DNA from: Prostheceraeus crozeri
Lineage: Eukaryota; Platyhelminthes; Polycladida; Euryleptidae
Assembly: GCA_907163375.1 (NCBI GenBank)
Contig: CAJQUW010011090.1
Span: 104,501 to 168,500, forward strand
Reading direction: 5' to 3'
DNA: 64,000 nt
The position numbers and the translations under genes were made by a program. The notes beneath the pieces are model-generated. The model saw only the letters and a list, made by a program, of their open reading frames with translations, did no database searches and was not told the origin of the DNA. This document shows, piece after piece, positions 31,401-41,182 of this stretch (the first letter of the stretch is position 1; each line of letters opens with the position of its first letter).

Positions 31401-32466
31401 GTTGTTACTATCACAACCTTCAAAGTCTAGTTCATCCTCCCACTGTCTATAGCTATAGGTATGATTTCGATTCGCGTTGATATCATTATAGTGAAGGATG
31501 GATAGGACTGCATATTTGAAACACTGATTTACAATCGACATTGATGACAGCTTTCTTATTATACAACGTTTTTGGTAGTTTAAATGTGCCTCGAGCTGCA
31601 TGACTTTCTAATAGGGAAATTTTGAATATGGCTGAGTCCACACCATCAAAAATGTGAGCGCTGTCGCGTTGATTGAATTTATCTACATTTGATTTTAAAC
31701 ATTGAATGTGAAAATTTAGCCAAGACTCGCAGTCTACAACTTCAGTTGCGGAAGAGGAAGGAACATGAAACTGTATTCTCTCCGTCACTTGACCCGTTTG
31801 AAAATCTATCTTAATATATTTTAGTTTGAGGTAGATGAGCGCCTTCATTCTAAAATTGTCTAAATTGTTGAAGAGCGCTTCGATAATGTTAGAATTTTGA
31901 AGGAGCCACTCAGGAAAATCTACTATTTGAGTATTGGACTCCATGCAGTAGTCGCGTACTAAATTATTGTGTGAAACATTAATGAGGGAGATGGTAGAGG
32001 TACCGTTGGTGTAGTGATCATTTGCATGCGTGTGTTGAAGTCTGTGCGAAGATCGCTGAAAGTGACTATCAAAAGAAAAAGGGCACAAATCGCAAGGAAA
32101 GGAGATGTCATCGTCAGAATCAACTTCACCTCCGGAGATTGACGCCGCTTTGCGTTGACACACACGTTGTTTGATGTGTCGAAGGAGACTGTGCTTCCTT
32201 GTAAACATATGTCCGCAGTCGGCACATTCCCACTCGTTGCCTTGTCGCGAGAGTCCTGAGCTGGAACTCACATCACCTGAAAGAGAAATCATTCTATCAT
32301 CTCTGTTCAAGTCTCAGTGTATTGTTACAACCTACTTTGACTCAACAACTCTAAACTTTCCTCGAGAAGGGAGGGCGTTGGTGATGAAGTTGATGCCTGA
32401 AATTGAGGAAGATGCTATTAGCCACACGTTTGAGGGAGATGAGTGAAGAAATTTTCAACTTACCAT
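28499..32466 (-). pseudogene. Protein-primed DNA polymerase B of Polinton A
   Basis: In order it carries C2H2 zinc fingers (CADCGHMF, CDLCPFSF), an OTU-like stretch, an exonuclease domain (YADIECY, FHNFKGYDSH), an inserted HNH-like word VRDHDHITGK with cysteines, motif A YDQNNLYGSSL, motif B KNDSLFGKTME and motif C GGDTDS. It copies the element genome from a protein primer. The start codon is the end of exon 1 (32464-32466), followed by GTAAG and an intron to 32397; a second short intron follows. The gene looks broken about three times. Confidence 0.88.
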
Positions 32467-32601
32467 TTCAACGAAATCGAGTTTAAGGTTGATACTTCAA
32501 CAAGATAGAGACTTCACGAGAGAGCAGTTCACTTGTACACCAGAGAACACTTCACTTATATGTCACAAAGACAGAGTGAAATGACACGAATGTCACTTTA
32601 C

Positions 32602-32648
32602 ATATATACTTTCGTATTCATCATTCATTGGCTGTTCATTCTGATTGG
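32602..32648. promoter_or_regulatory. Divergent promoter between polymerase B and the gene at 32706
   Basis: A minus-strand TATATATG lies at 32602-32609, 136 bp ahead of the polymerase start codon. Two ATTGG words (32627, 32644) lie between the two genes, so one CCAAT cluster may serve both directions. Confidence 0.55.
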
Positions 32649-32705
32649 TTGCTTGTTGATACTTAAGAATTAGAAAACATTTCAAAGTTATTAGTCACAG
32701 TCAAC

Positions 32706-33152
32706 ATGACAAGCCCTCCGACAACACCAAACACAAAATTCTCTTCTCCATCCTCAACACCAAAGGCGCTCGTTGCACCAAACGCTCCAACGAATGGGAA
32801 GGTAGAGAAGGTGTACCGACTGGACAATATCAGAAAGTTGTCATTACCAGCGGACAATGAAGAGAGTGTATGTGAGAAGGAGTGTCCCGACTTAACAGGC
32901 GTGAGGTGGAAGTATCTCCAGTACGATACTGATGATGTGATGGAGATCACCAGCACGAAATTCCTCCACCAATTATGGGAGTGGTACACCCCTAACTCCC
33001 AGCCACGAACTAAGGCGGAGTGGGAGTATATTGACAAAGTGAGGCTCGCAGTGGAAGAACGATTAAAGCAACTGAACTGTTTTTGTTATCTATGTGAAGC
33101 CAGACTCTGGGACGATATTGACGATGAAGATCTTTTGAAATACATGCCATAA
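32706..33152 (+). CDS. Unassigned 148-residue protein of Polinton A
   Basis: The N-terminus is rich in Ser, Thr and Pro; the C-terminal half is helical and charged (LHQLWEWYT, EWEYIDKVRLAVEERLKQL) and ends in CFCYLCEARLWDD with three cysteines. No family was recognised. AATAAA overlaps the stop. It is divergent from polymerase B. Confidence 0.6.
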   Translation: MTSPPTTPNTKFSSPSSTPKALVAPNAPTNGKVEKVYRLDNIRKLSLPADNEESVCEKECPDLTGVRWKYLQYDTDDVMEITSTKFLHQLWEWYTPNSQPRTKAEWEYIDKVRLAVEERLKQLNCFCYLCEARLWDDIDDEDLLKYMP

Positions 33153-33210
33153 TAAATTTTTATTTCGTATTATCTTTGCTTTCATACTGACTTACTTGAA
33201 CGGGACTTCA

Positions 33211-33606
33211 GTGGATGATTTAACCATGTATACATTTTCATTTGGAAATAGTAGCACGCTTAGTCTAACTTGTAAATCTTAAATATTTCATATGGGCGAT
33301 GATGATAGATGAAATAGTGTCAAATAAAATTAAGATAGCTTACACTTCTGATACAGGGATAGCAATCGACTGCGATCCATGTGTAAAGAGCTTGTTAGAC
33401 TACGGATGGGCTTAAGTGGATGATTTAACCATGTATACTTTATTCATTTGGAAATAGTAGCACGCTTAGTCTAACTTGTAAATCTTATAACATTTCATAT
33501 GGGCGATGATGGTAGATGAAATAGTGTTAAATAAAATTTTGATAGCTTACATGATTCTGGGATGGCAATCGACTACGATCCATGTGTAAAGAGCTTGTTA
33601 GACTAC
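33211..33606 (+). repeat. Two tandem copies of a ~205-bp repeat
   Basis: Copies at 33211-33408 and 33416-33606 share GTGGATGATTTAACCATGTA, TAGTAGCACGCTTAGTCTAA and GTAAAGAGCTTGTTAGACTA. A piece (GGGATAGCAATCGACTGC) recurs at 34454. No coding sense was found. Confidence 0.85.
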
Positions 33607-33720
33607 AGAAGAGAGAAGTGTGTTATGTTGCGTGTGGCGCGTGAGTGTCCTCCCATTTCATTCCATTCATCAATTCGTCTCATTGATAGAGACAGGTAGA
33701 ACTCATGGTTCTCATAACGT

Positions 33721-34125
33721 ATGCAATGGAAAGTTTTAGGCAACCTTCGACAGTTGGCTAAATGTCACCCTGACGCGAATGCATACTACGTTGAGACAGA
33801 GGCAATCACTTGCAAACATGACGCAGAGAGGTTAAACAAGATTGACCATTGCCGAATGTCCCTTGCGGTATACATAGCTACGGGTTTCACCGCCGCCCTT
33901 TACAGGAACGCCCGTCGAAAGGAAGTATTACACCGAACTTCATTTGCAACGTTCAAGTTGACTGATAGCAGATTCAACTTAATGATAGTATTCGCCAGTC
34001 CGAAGACTGCCCAGGGCAAACCGCGAGGAGGTTCTATCATGTCTTGCCCCATGGTGGCCCTTAAGAGAGCCGATGGTTCGTTCTCGGGGTGTGAATTTAA
34101 GTTGACTATTGGCTGGAATAGTTAA
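33721..34125 (+). CDS. Unassigned open frame, doubtful
   Basis: A 134-codon frame with Cys and His residues (LAKCHPDANAYY, TCKHDAERL) runs into one copy of the dispersed promoter-block repeat, which supplies its last third. That tail makes it doubtful as a gene. Confidence 0.2.
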   Translation: MQWKVLGNLRQLAKCHPDANAYYVETEAITCKHDAERLNKIDHCRMSLAVYIATGFTAALYRNARRKEVLHRTSFATFKLTDSRFNLMIVFASPKTAQGKPRGGSIMSCPMVALKRADGSFSGCEFKLTIGWNS

Positions 34126-34372
34126 TGGGTATGACGGTTAGGTTGTCATAGACCCTATACCGCCTAGCTCGTGCTGGTGCATCTGGCACCTTTCGGATGC
34201 GAGTGGTATTTGGAGTCCACACCCCATCCGTCCAAACGATCTTCTCGATCTTCCCCTCTTTATCATCCCCTTCATCCCACTCGTCGAAGATGACGAACTC
34301 GGGAATGGCGTTGTCTTCATCGATGACGACGGGAATGCTGTTGGCAGATGTCGCTTCGATCGTGACTTGAAA
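34106..34372 (-). CDS. Possible coding exon with acidic segment
   Basis: Downstream of a minus-strand TATATAAG (34401-34408) a frame stays open to the TAG at 34106-34108 and reads naturally: VVIDEDNAIPEFVIFDEWDE, then KIEKIVWTDGVWTPNTTRI and YRVYDNLTVIP. No ATG opens it, so it may be spliced to an upstream exon. Codon sense is better than in the overlapping frame that begins at 34320. Confidence 0.3.
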   Translation of the reverse strand, partial: FQVTIEATSANSIPVVIDEDNAIPEFVIFDEWDEGDDKEGKIEKIVWTDGVWTPNTTRIRKVPDAPARARRYRVYDNLTVIPINYSSQ

Positions 34373-34626
34373 TTGAATGAGAAGCGCTACAATCTTCTGG
34401 CTTATATAGGGTTTTCAACAATGAATTGCTCAACAGCGAATCAGAATGCTTCAGGGATAGCAATCGACTGCATAACGTTCAAGTTGACTGATAGCAGATT
34501 CAACTTAATGATAGTATTCGCCAGTCCGAAGACTGCCCAGGGCAAACCGCGAGGAGGTTCTATCAAATCTTGCCCCATGGTGGCCCTTAAGAGAGCCGGT
34601 GGTTCGTTCTCGGGAGTAACGTCATC

Positions 34627-34893
34627 TTACACCCTACCAATTCTGCTGAGAGAGTCTTTGACTCTCTCTTTGGTAGCACTGTCGACTTCCGCACTAACTG
34701 GTACATGGCTAAAAAGTGGAATGTAGCGCCATTCCGTTGGATTGACAGCAGTTGCTGTCATCGGATTGCCAATCCGAGCAAGATTATTGTGGACTCTGTC
34801 TTGCTCCTCTAGCCTGACAAACTCCTCAAATAAATTTCGCGGCCTTAACTGCGGTCCGCGAGGAGAGATGACTTGACTGTTCGGCGTCTGCAT
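34627..34893 (-). CDS. Unassigned 88-residue protein of Polinton A
   Basis: A TATATAA box at 34925-34932 (minus strand) lies 32 bp ahead of its ATG. The protein is polar (LFEEFVRLEEQDRVHNNLA, DSATKERVKDSLSRIG) with no domain that I know. The promoter makes it likely to be a real gene. Confidence 0.45.
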   Translation of the reverse strand: MQTPNSQVISPRGPQLRPRNLFEEFVRLEEQDRVHNNLARIGNPMTATAVNPTEWRYIPLFSHVPVSAEVDSATKERVKDSLSRIGRV

Positions 34894-35189
34894 GATTGAA
34901 ATGAAATGAAATGAGAGGCAGTGGTTTATATACCCCTCTAACGCGACGCAACGTTCAAGTTGACTGATAGCAGATTCAACTTAATGATAGTATTCGCCAG
35001 TCCGAAGACTGCCCAGGGCAAACCGCGTGGAGGTTCTATCATGTCTTGCCCCTAGGTGGCCCTTAAGAGAGCCGATGGTTCGTTCGCGGGAGTGTCGTGA
35101 TGGGATGGTGAAGGCGGGCAAAGATCTACAATGAAAATGATATGTATTAGAATAGGATATACTATCTTATTTACTTTTCACTTACCAAG

Positions 35190-36275
35190 TTAGCCATCCT
35201 TTGGGAGTCTCGCGCGCTTCCGAATCGAGAATTTGTACAGATGGCCGCGCATTCTTAGGCTGGCATGCAGACATTTCTTGGTCGGATGGCCGTTATAACA
35301 TATTATAGATTCGTCGAGACTTTGATTTACGAGTACTTCGCCGTCCAAATGATTATCCCGAATAGGGATGGGAAACTCAAACAAACGATCCTCATTCACA
35401 CGATTCCACTCATCCCTCATGCGCTCCAACTTCTCAAACGCCTGTCTCTCATCACCCCGCCGAGCCACAGTCCTCTCCAACTCAACATTCCTCGCTCTCA
35501 ACACACTCATCTCCTTCATCATCTCCTCAAACTTCGCTTCTGCATCTCTCATTCTTCTCTCCGCAGCACTCGCCCTCTTCTCACACTCATCATTCTTCTC
35601 TTCCAACTCTCGCGTCTTATTCTTTAAATCAACTCCTTCACAACTTCATCCTTCACCTTCTTCAAACTCTCATACTTATTTACTAACAAATCATGCGCCA
35701 TCTGCTGCGACGCATGCTTCTTCTCTTCATCCTTCAACCACCTCGCCGACTGCTTACGTATCCCACCACTCTTCATTTTTGGGAAAGATGAGCTCTTCGG
35801 GGGGTCGGTGATGACAATTTTTGACACCTCCGACGACGAAGAGCTCAACTTCCTCACACGCTTCCTCACACGCTCCCTATCTAAATCCACATCATCCTCA
35901 TCATCACTCTCAAGCACTCTCTTTCGCCCAATCTCAGCCTCCAACGACGCAACCGCTCTCGCCAACTCATCATTCTCAACAACATTCTCAACCCTCTCGC
36001 TCTATCGCCAACATTCGCTCCCTCTCTTCCACAATCAACTGCGTGAATCTCAAGTCACTCACCAAACCTCCACTACAGTCAGCATGCACTCTGTAGAAAC
36101 GCGCCTCATCCTCACCCCCCTTCAGCACTCTACACTTCACACACGCAACCCTATTCAGGATAATCATGTGGTCGGTGCCCGCCTTCTTTACATGGTCCTT
36201 GGCGTCCGCACTGCGATTAATTCGCCCACATGTGCACATCTTGATATGATATTTTCTATTCTTGTCATTAGCCAT
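35190..36275 (-). pseudogene. Zinc/acidic/coiled-coil protein region of Polinton A
   Basis: Open frames on this strand show in order a cysteine-rich start (KMCTCGRI, ACVKCRVLKGG), an acidic and basic middle (LESDDEDDVD, KRVRKLSSSSSE), a coiled coil (about 35400-35620, Glu/Arg-rich heptads) and a C-terminal part with CYNGHPTKKC. The gene at 42993-45055 in Polinton B has the same plan and place, between an end repeat and polymerase B. An acceptor TTACAG lies 18 bp ahead of the first ATG (36275). It looks broken about twice. Confidence 0.5.
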
Positions 36276-36342
36276 GCCTGATTTTATCGTTAACTGTAAG
36301 ATAATGAAATTTGTATAAGTTTGGAATCATGTAGTAGTCATA

Positions 36343-36546
36343 TTCCTAAAGCATTACACTTAGTGAGGAATGATAGATTTGAGTGTAGTGAGTGGCACTC
36401 GATCCCGTCGACAGCCCGAAGGCCTTGTACTGATCACTAGGGAAGTGAGAGATCTTCCCCGATACCCGCTCTTTACAGATGAAGACATCATTGTCACTGC
36501 CCCGAAGTGGTAACAGGAACGCCGAGTCAAAGGTAGTGATCAGTAG
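36343..36546 (-). CDS. Possible internal exon
   Basis: After a splice-acceptor-like ATCCCAG (36547-36553) the minus strand stays open to about 36343 with natural codon sense (FLLPLRGSDNDVFICKERV, GKISHFPSDQYKAFGL). It lies between the TATA box near 36900 and the coiled-coil gene, so it may be an alternative exon. No ATG opens it. Confidence 0.3.
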
Positions 36547-36853
36547 CTGGGATCTAACCCCTCAAAGCTGCCTTAGACTTAGTTAAATTTCAAATCTGAT
36601 AGCAGATTTGAACTCAGCATACTTGAAAACCTTAGTCTACATGTTAAAACTTTGAAAAAACTGAAAATTAAGAATTTTTAAAAAATTCCTCATTTTACTA
36701 CTCATACTACTTTCAAAAAATTTTATCAGTAGTAAAGACACTATCAAACTCTATCATACAAACTTTGAAGTAAGAAGATAGCTTGCCTACTTCAAAAGAT
36801 AGAGTCCTTTGAAACACCCGATATCGGGAGCTCAGAGCGACGACCGTCGCTTA

Positions 36854-36903
36854 CCTCGTCTTTCGATGAAGTGATCAGACTTACGTTGTCGGGGGTTTAT
36901 ATA
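36854..36903 (-). promoter_or_regulatory. TATA promoter and first donor site of the accessory gene
   Basis: TATATAAA (minus strand, 36896-36903) is followed 41 bp later by a strong donor, GAG then GTAAGCG, at 36854. This resembles the 5' untranslated exon and intron of the matching gene in Polinton B. Confidence 0.5.
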
Positions 36904-37077
36904 TGCTCGGAAGAAAACTTGAAATGGCTCTATCTCCGAAAGTATTCATCGTAGCGACATGCGGTTTGTTGCAAACGATTTGTCTCATCATTCTCTATCA
37001 TATGACACCTGAACCATTCTCATATGACCACGGGAAGATGGTCCGTCAGCACATGTCCATGTAACATGCCACAAGTG

Positions 37078-38109
37078 AAAAAATTCCTAAGTGTGAGAGC
37101 TCCAGTGTGGTGAAAATTTTGAAAAATTTAAAACTTCCGAATTTCGACCTGGGACCTTTACCAAAGTTTGTTTCATCAAGTTTCACGGACCCCCCCTTCC
37201 CCCCTCGTTCAGAGAAATTTGATGAAAAATGTTTTGTTGAAGGTCCCAGGTCGAAATTCCACACTTTGGAAAATTTTCAAAATTTTACCCATACAAAGCC
37301 ACTCTGACACTTAGGATTTTTTCAGGTGAGCTCCGACATAAACTCTTAAATGGCGTCTCACACCTAAACGAAGACAGATATGAACAAGCCGTTTCTTTCA
37401 CTGAATTTGTCTCACTCTTAGCTTTCAAACGAGCTATTGCACGACAAAATCCGTCCACTAGAAGCCAAGATCGAAGCTAGCTCTCCCGAGGGGGGGGGAG
37501 GTCAGTGAAATTTGATGAAAAATGTTTTGGTGAAGGTCTCAGGTCGAAATGACAAACTTTGGAAAATTTTGAAAATTTTACCCATACAAAGCCACTCTGA
37601 CACTTAGGATTTTTTCAGGTGAGCGAGCTCCGACCTAAAATCTTGTAACAGCTCTAACTTTTGAACGGCTGGTCCGATGGACTCGCGGCAAAAATGGCGT
37701 CGAGCAGTTTTTTCTCCTCTTTCAAACGAGTAGCTGTAAGACAAAATCCGTTCACTAGAACCAAAGTTAGAAGTTTGCTGTCGGGGGGGGGGGGAGGTCC
37801 GTGAAATTTGATGAAAAATGTTTTGGTGAAGATCCCAGGTCGAAATGACACACTTTGGAAAATTTTCAAAATTTTACCCATACACAGCCACTCTGACACT
37901 TAGGATTTTTTCAGGTGAGCTCCGACAGTCCACCCTCCCAACCTGGCCGGCACACCACGCCAACCTCGACAGCACATCACCGCGCGCTACGACGGCCGGC
38001 CAGAGGGGGGGGACGTCAGCGAACCTTTCGGACGCACTTGGCCGGCACACCACGACACTCTGTCGTTCCATCCAGAGGGGGGGGGACGTCAGACTCAAAG
38101 CACCACGGC
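37078..38109. repeat. Right inverted-repeat block of Polinton A
   Basis: The block holds one forward and three reverse copies of a unit marked by ACTCTGACACTTAGGATTTTT, AATTTTCAAAATTTTACCCA and TTTGATGAAAAATGTTTTG, with runs of 7-13 G between. It ends in the GC-rich minisatellite that also forms the left end. The facing copies at 37095-37290 would form a long hairpin. Confidence 0.75.
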
Positions 38110-38739
38110 TGGGAAGTCCCATTCAATGGAGTTGCATCGTTCTTCAATGACGATCTGACTTCTGAGTTTCTACAGAATATCATCGGTTATTCAATGTTTG
38201 GCAAGCGCCTGCTGGCCTGGGACTCATACCGTTGTCACATTAGTGATACCACCAAGAAGCAATTGAAGAAACTACAGATTGACGTGGCCGTGATTCCAAG
38301 CGGGTGCACCAAATTCATACAGGCCCCCGACGTCTACTTGAATGCCCCATTCAAGGCCAAAGTCAGACAGTTCTACGATAATTGGATGTTTCACGGCGAA
38401 AAGAGCTACACCAAATCCGGCAGCATGCGAGCGCCATCAATGGAAGTATACTTGAAATGGATTGTCGATGCCGGATATCAGCTGCCGAAGGATCTGATCA
38501 TCAAGTCATTCAAAGGATGCGGACTAACCAACGCTCTCGACGGCTCGGAGGATTGCCAGATCCATTGTTTCAAGCTAGACTCGGACGGTCCAATTCAGAC
38601 TGGCTTGCAACTTCTCCGGCAAACCCGAGCCAATGCTGGTGTCGAACGTGTAATCAATCAGAACTTTGACGATGATGCTGAAGGTGATGCGAATGATGAG
38701 GACAGCTACAACAGCGACGTGTCACTTGATTTTCACTAG
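38110..38739 (+). pseudogene. DDE transposase (pogo/Tigger type), C-terminal part
   Basis: RLLAWDSYRCHISDTTKKQL holds the second catalytic Asp; VAVIPSGCTKFIQAPDVYLN and APFKAKVRQFYDNWM follow, as in the DDE_1 family. The C-terminus is acidic. The N-terminal DNA-binding part and the first Asp region are missing, so it is a truncated gene. It cuts and pastes pogo-like elements when whole. Confidence 0.75.
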
Positions 38740-38997
38740 TGAGTTTGTGATTTCTAACCTGTGTTTGTTAACTTTTGTCAAATGGATATATGCAGAGTTC
38801 TTATGTTACATGTTTTCGATTTTCATATATAAAATTTACAGATTTAGGATAAAAATTACTGAAAATTTCATCCCTCAATTCTGATCAGCTTGTCGAAAAT
38901 AGAACGGCACCCTCTAATTAAACGGCAGTGCGGGGAAAGTTTTGAAAAATAGAGCGGCATGCCGTTCAAATAGAGGTTTTGCGGTATATATATTATC
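38110..38997 (+). mobile_element. 3' part of a pogo/Tigger-like DNA transposon
   Basis: The first bases after the Polinton A end read straight into a transposase frame, and the segment ends in a TA-flanked terminal sequence at 38905-38997 (AAACGGC and AGAGCGGC words, CAAATAGAGGTTTTGCGGTA). The 5' half is absent here; nothing like it was seen left of Polinton A. Confidence 0.65.
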
Positions 38998-39164
38998 GAT
39001 TTTATCAGGTTGATGTCATAACAATGCTTAGAATTGTTTCACCTGTCTAATTGTAACAAATTTGACAGTTGTGCAGAATGTACAGTATGTAAATAAAGTA
39101 TTTCATGTCATGTATCTCTATTTTAATTGACGATTTAAATAACTTTTAATGGTGGATCATAATG
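38740..39164. other. Transposon end and unique AT-rich DNA
   Basis: After the transposase stop there is its AT-rich 3' flank, the terminal sequence to about 38997 and then AT-rich DNA with no gene seen. Confidence 0.5.
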
Positions 39165-39523
39165 TCTTCTCTTGAAGGACTGGATTGTATATAGGAAATA
39201 TTAAATGCGAAGACAACTAGGACAATTGCAACTTATGACCTTGCTGTTGCATCAAAGCTTATTGCAAGATAAGAAGCAATAAACTTAGAAGCGCCAAAAT
39301 TTGACAAATTGGTGATACTGCTCGGGAATTTTCATATCGAGTTAGCACTCTTCGGAGCTATTGGCACCCTTCCCTCATGATCGATTCAGGTGCGGAATAT
39401 TTTTTGTCTGATTCAGGTGCTTTGGCAGAAGGATCTTTGAATGGATTCATCTTTGGAAAATTCTACAATCGTTGTAGTCGAGTTTATCAAATATTCGGTA
39501 CGGCTTTAGAAAGGTTCCTTTAT
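39165..39523 (+). pseudogene. Multicopy invertebrate gene family, 5' fragment
   Basis: Decayed frames read ATYDLAVASK, LVILLGNFHIELALFGAIGT, SGAEYFLSDSGALAEGSL and GKFYNRCSRVYQIFG. These belong to an unnamed multicopy family that also has the GFHAFTGCDYTSAF motif. The reading stops exactly at the Polinton B end repeat and resumes at 59955 in the same frame. At least one stop lies inside. It is a host-type or transposon-borne gene, not part of the Polinton. Confidence 0.65.
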
Positions 39524-39823
39524 AGTAGTGAAAACTGTGCCCTACTTGCGAGGGATAGGTACATGGATGGGTACATGTAAAATTTAGTGTTATCAATAGG
39601 TACATGGATAGGTACATGTATAATTCAGTGTTATGAATAGGAACAAGTATGAGATCTGTTTTACTGGATAGGTACATGTGTTTGGTACAATCGGTTGAGT
39701 ACACTGTGTTTCGGAACGTCTATGAGCGAACTTGTGCGGTTTGGTTCTGAGCACTTGGGTACGTACCGATGGACGTCCGTTGTTTGATTTTGAATGGGTT
39801 TGCTCAATTGCGACTATTGTGAC
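39524..39823 (+). repeat. Left terminal inverted repeat of Polinton B
   Basis: It pairs with 59655-59954. It starts with AG, as Polinton ends do, and contains about five copies of ATAGGTACATG (first at 39555) in its outer half, which could be integrase or terminal-protein sites. Confidence 0.95.
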
Positions 39824-39960
39824 AATTATTTTAAATGTAGCACTATTTAGATGTGAAACTTTAATGTGCAGCTATGATTTAGTTGCTCCCCAATAAGAAA
39901 ACCAATTCCATAACTATGTTTAAAATGAAAAAGACAAGAGATTTACAATGTAAGTTTAAT

Positions 39961-40251
39961 TTAAGCGTGAAAAATAAATGATGGGTACAGATCACGTCCC
40001 TCAGGCGACTCCATGATCTTCAGGAAGTCATCACACCATTCATGAAATGTCTGATTGTTGCTAAAGTCATGGTCACACTCGTGTACCGGAAACTTCACTG
40101 GTAGTCCACTCCGCCTTTGAAGTGCTGACACAGTCAAGGTTTTCCACAGGGCCACTTTGCAGCCGCAACAGAGATGCATGGTCATGTCCAACTGACCTCC
40201 CATAATGACTTGGCTGTCATTTTGAAAATAGAATAGAGGTTTTGAGGACAT
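39961..40251 (-). CDS. Unassigned 96-residue protein of Polinton B
   Basis: The protein has a Cys/His group (HLCCGCKVALW, then VHECDHDF) and a C-terminal acidic helix (WCDDFLKIMES). A minus-strand TATATAAAG at 40308-40316 lies about 60 bp ahead of the ATG. No family was recognised. Confidence 0.5.
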   Translation of the reverse strand: MSSKPLFYFQNDSQVIMGGQLDMTMHLCCGCKVALWKTLTVSALQRRSGLPVKFPVHECDHDFSNNQTFHEWCDDFLKIMESPEGRDLYPSFIFHA

Positions 40252-40307
40252 GCTTCTTGTTATGGAACGTTGAGGAGAAGTACTTAACAGTTTGGAACAA
40301 TGACATC

Positions 40308-40392
40308 CTTTATATAGTTATATATTCTTTAGGGAAGTTCGGTACCTCTCTGATTGGCTGTTAGGATTTCCTTTGTTTAAAAAGTATATAAG
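40308..40392. promoter_or_regulatory. Compact divergent promoter
   Basis: Back-to-back TATA boxes lie at 40308-40316 (minus) and 40385-40392 (TATATAAG, plus) with ATTGG at 40353-40357 between. They serve the genes at 39961-40251 and 40474-40941. Confidence 0.7.
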
Positions 40393-40473
40393 TCCGAGGT
40401 TTGTACCAATTCTTATCAAAGGTTCTAATCCTCACGTTTACAAGTTACAATTATTTTAAATCTACAAGTCATA

Positions 40474-40941
40474 ATGGATCGCAAACAGGAAGCCGCATTT
40501 GAGAACGGTACTGCTGATCGTACCACTTCGCCAGTGGAACGTACCAATACACCTCCCCAATCTCCGATGGAGCGATCGACAACACCAAACGAGCCGGTGG
40601 TGTTCACCCAAGCCCCTGCATCGCCCGACTACTCGAGTGATGATGGTGAGGATAGTGACGTATCAATCGAGACGATGCGTCGCATGAATAAGAAGTCCAT
40701 GCGAACGCCACTTTATGGAAGGGTCACTGTCAAAGTGAAGAACGCGCCGAAAAAATACCACACGAAACGGGTCTTCATGCGAATGGAGCCGAACGAGCGG
40801 AACCTCACAACCGCTCTCGAATTTTCGGTCATCGACCTTGACACACCACGTCGCTGTCCCTGTGCGCCCAAAAAGACCAGGATCCATGTGCAAGTGGACT
40901 TGAAAAAACTTGTACCCTTTCCTTACCTTGATGTCATTTAG
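40474..40941 (+). CDS. Unassigned 155-residue protein of Polinton B
   Basis: The N-terminal 60 residues are Ser/Thr/Pro-rich with four TTP/TPP-like words and an acidic patch (SDDGEDSDVS). The C-terminal half is basic with beta-like stretches (YGRVTVKVKNAPKKY, RIHVQVDLKKLV) and CPCAPKK. No family was recognised. It has its own TATA promoter. Confidence 0.5.
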   Translation: MDRKQEAAFENGTADRTTSPVERTNTPPQSPMERSTTPNEPVVFTQAPASPDYSSDDGEDSDVSIETMRRMNKKSMRTPLYGRVTVKVKNAPKKYHTKRVFMRMEPNERNLTTALEFSVIDLDTPRRCPCAPKKTRIHVQVDLKKLVPFPYLDVI

Positions 40942-41182
40942 TGTGTTTTTTCTTAATCTCTTCATTTAATATTCATTTGTATATATGAACAGACTTGTTT
41001 TATCATTTCAGAAATCGGTCTTCAATTAAGGTCTGAATGGGAAAGGGGAATAACTATCTACAATCAATGATGTTCAATAACTGAATTGAAACAAAAAAAA
41101 TCAAATATGAAGACTTCAACTTGAAATAAATAGGAACATATAACTTTCAAAGAAACAGTTATGTTGTTAATTTTAAAATGCT

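Larger units (their letters stand above)
33948..35090 (+). repeat. Three dispersed direct copies of a ~145-bp block
   Basis: Copies lie at 33948-34092, 34474-34615 and 34950-35090, all in the same direction and about 95 percent alike. Each starts AACGTTCAAGTTGACTGATA and ends near GATGGTTCGTTC-CGGG. Copies 2 and 3 stand directly upstream of minus-strand TATA boxes (34401-34408 and 34925-34932), so the block may be a duplicated promoter or enhancer. Confidence 0.85.
15703..38109. mobile_element. Polinton (Maverick) element A
   Basis: The 22.4-kb span carries the full Polinton gene set: chromodomain integrase, packaging ATPase, adenain-type protease, capsid and penton-like proteins, and protein-primed DNA polymerase B. 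It is bounded by related sequences in opposite directions (15703-16187 and 37338-38109), which I take as its end repeats. The outermost bases and a target duplication could not be fixed. The element looks broken, with roughly eight breaks across polymerase, capsid, penton-like and accessory genes, while integrase, ATPase and protease look whole. End repeats differ clearly, so it is probably older than element B. Confidence 0.85.

Noticed and set aside
33721-34125. Host-like gene in Polinton A accessory region
   Set aside because: A third of the frame is a copy of the dispersed block, so I kept it only as a doubtful entry.
37915-38109. Upstream start for the pogo transposase frame
   Set aside because: These codons lie in the Polinton A end repeat; the transposase likeness begins only after 38110.
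39447-39704. Minus-strand frame also seen at 59774-59986
   Set aside because: It lies in the terminal inverted repeat, and the two copies look alike only for that reason.
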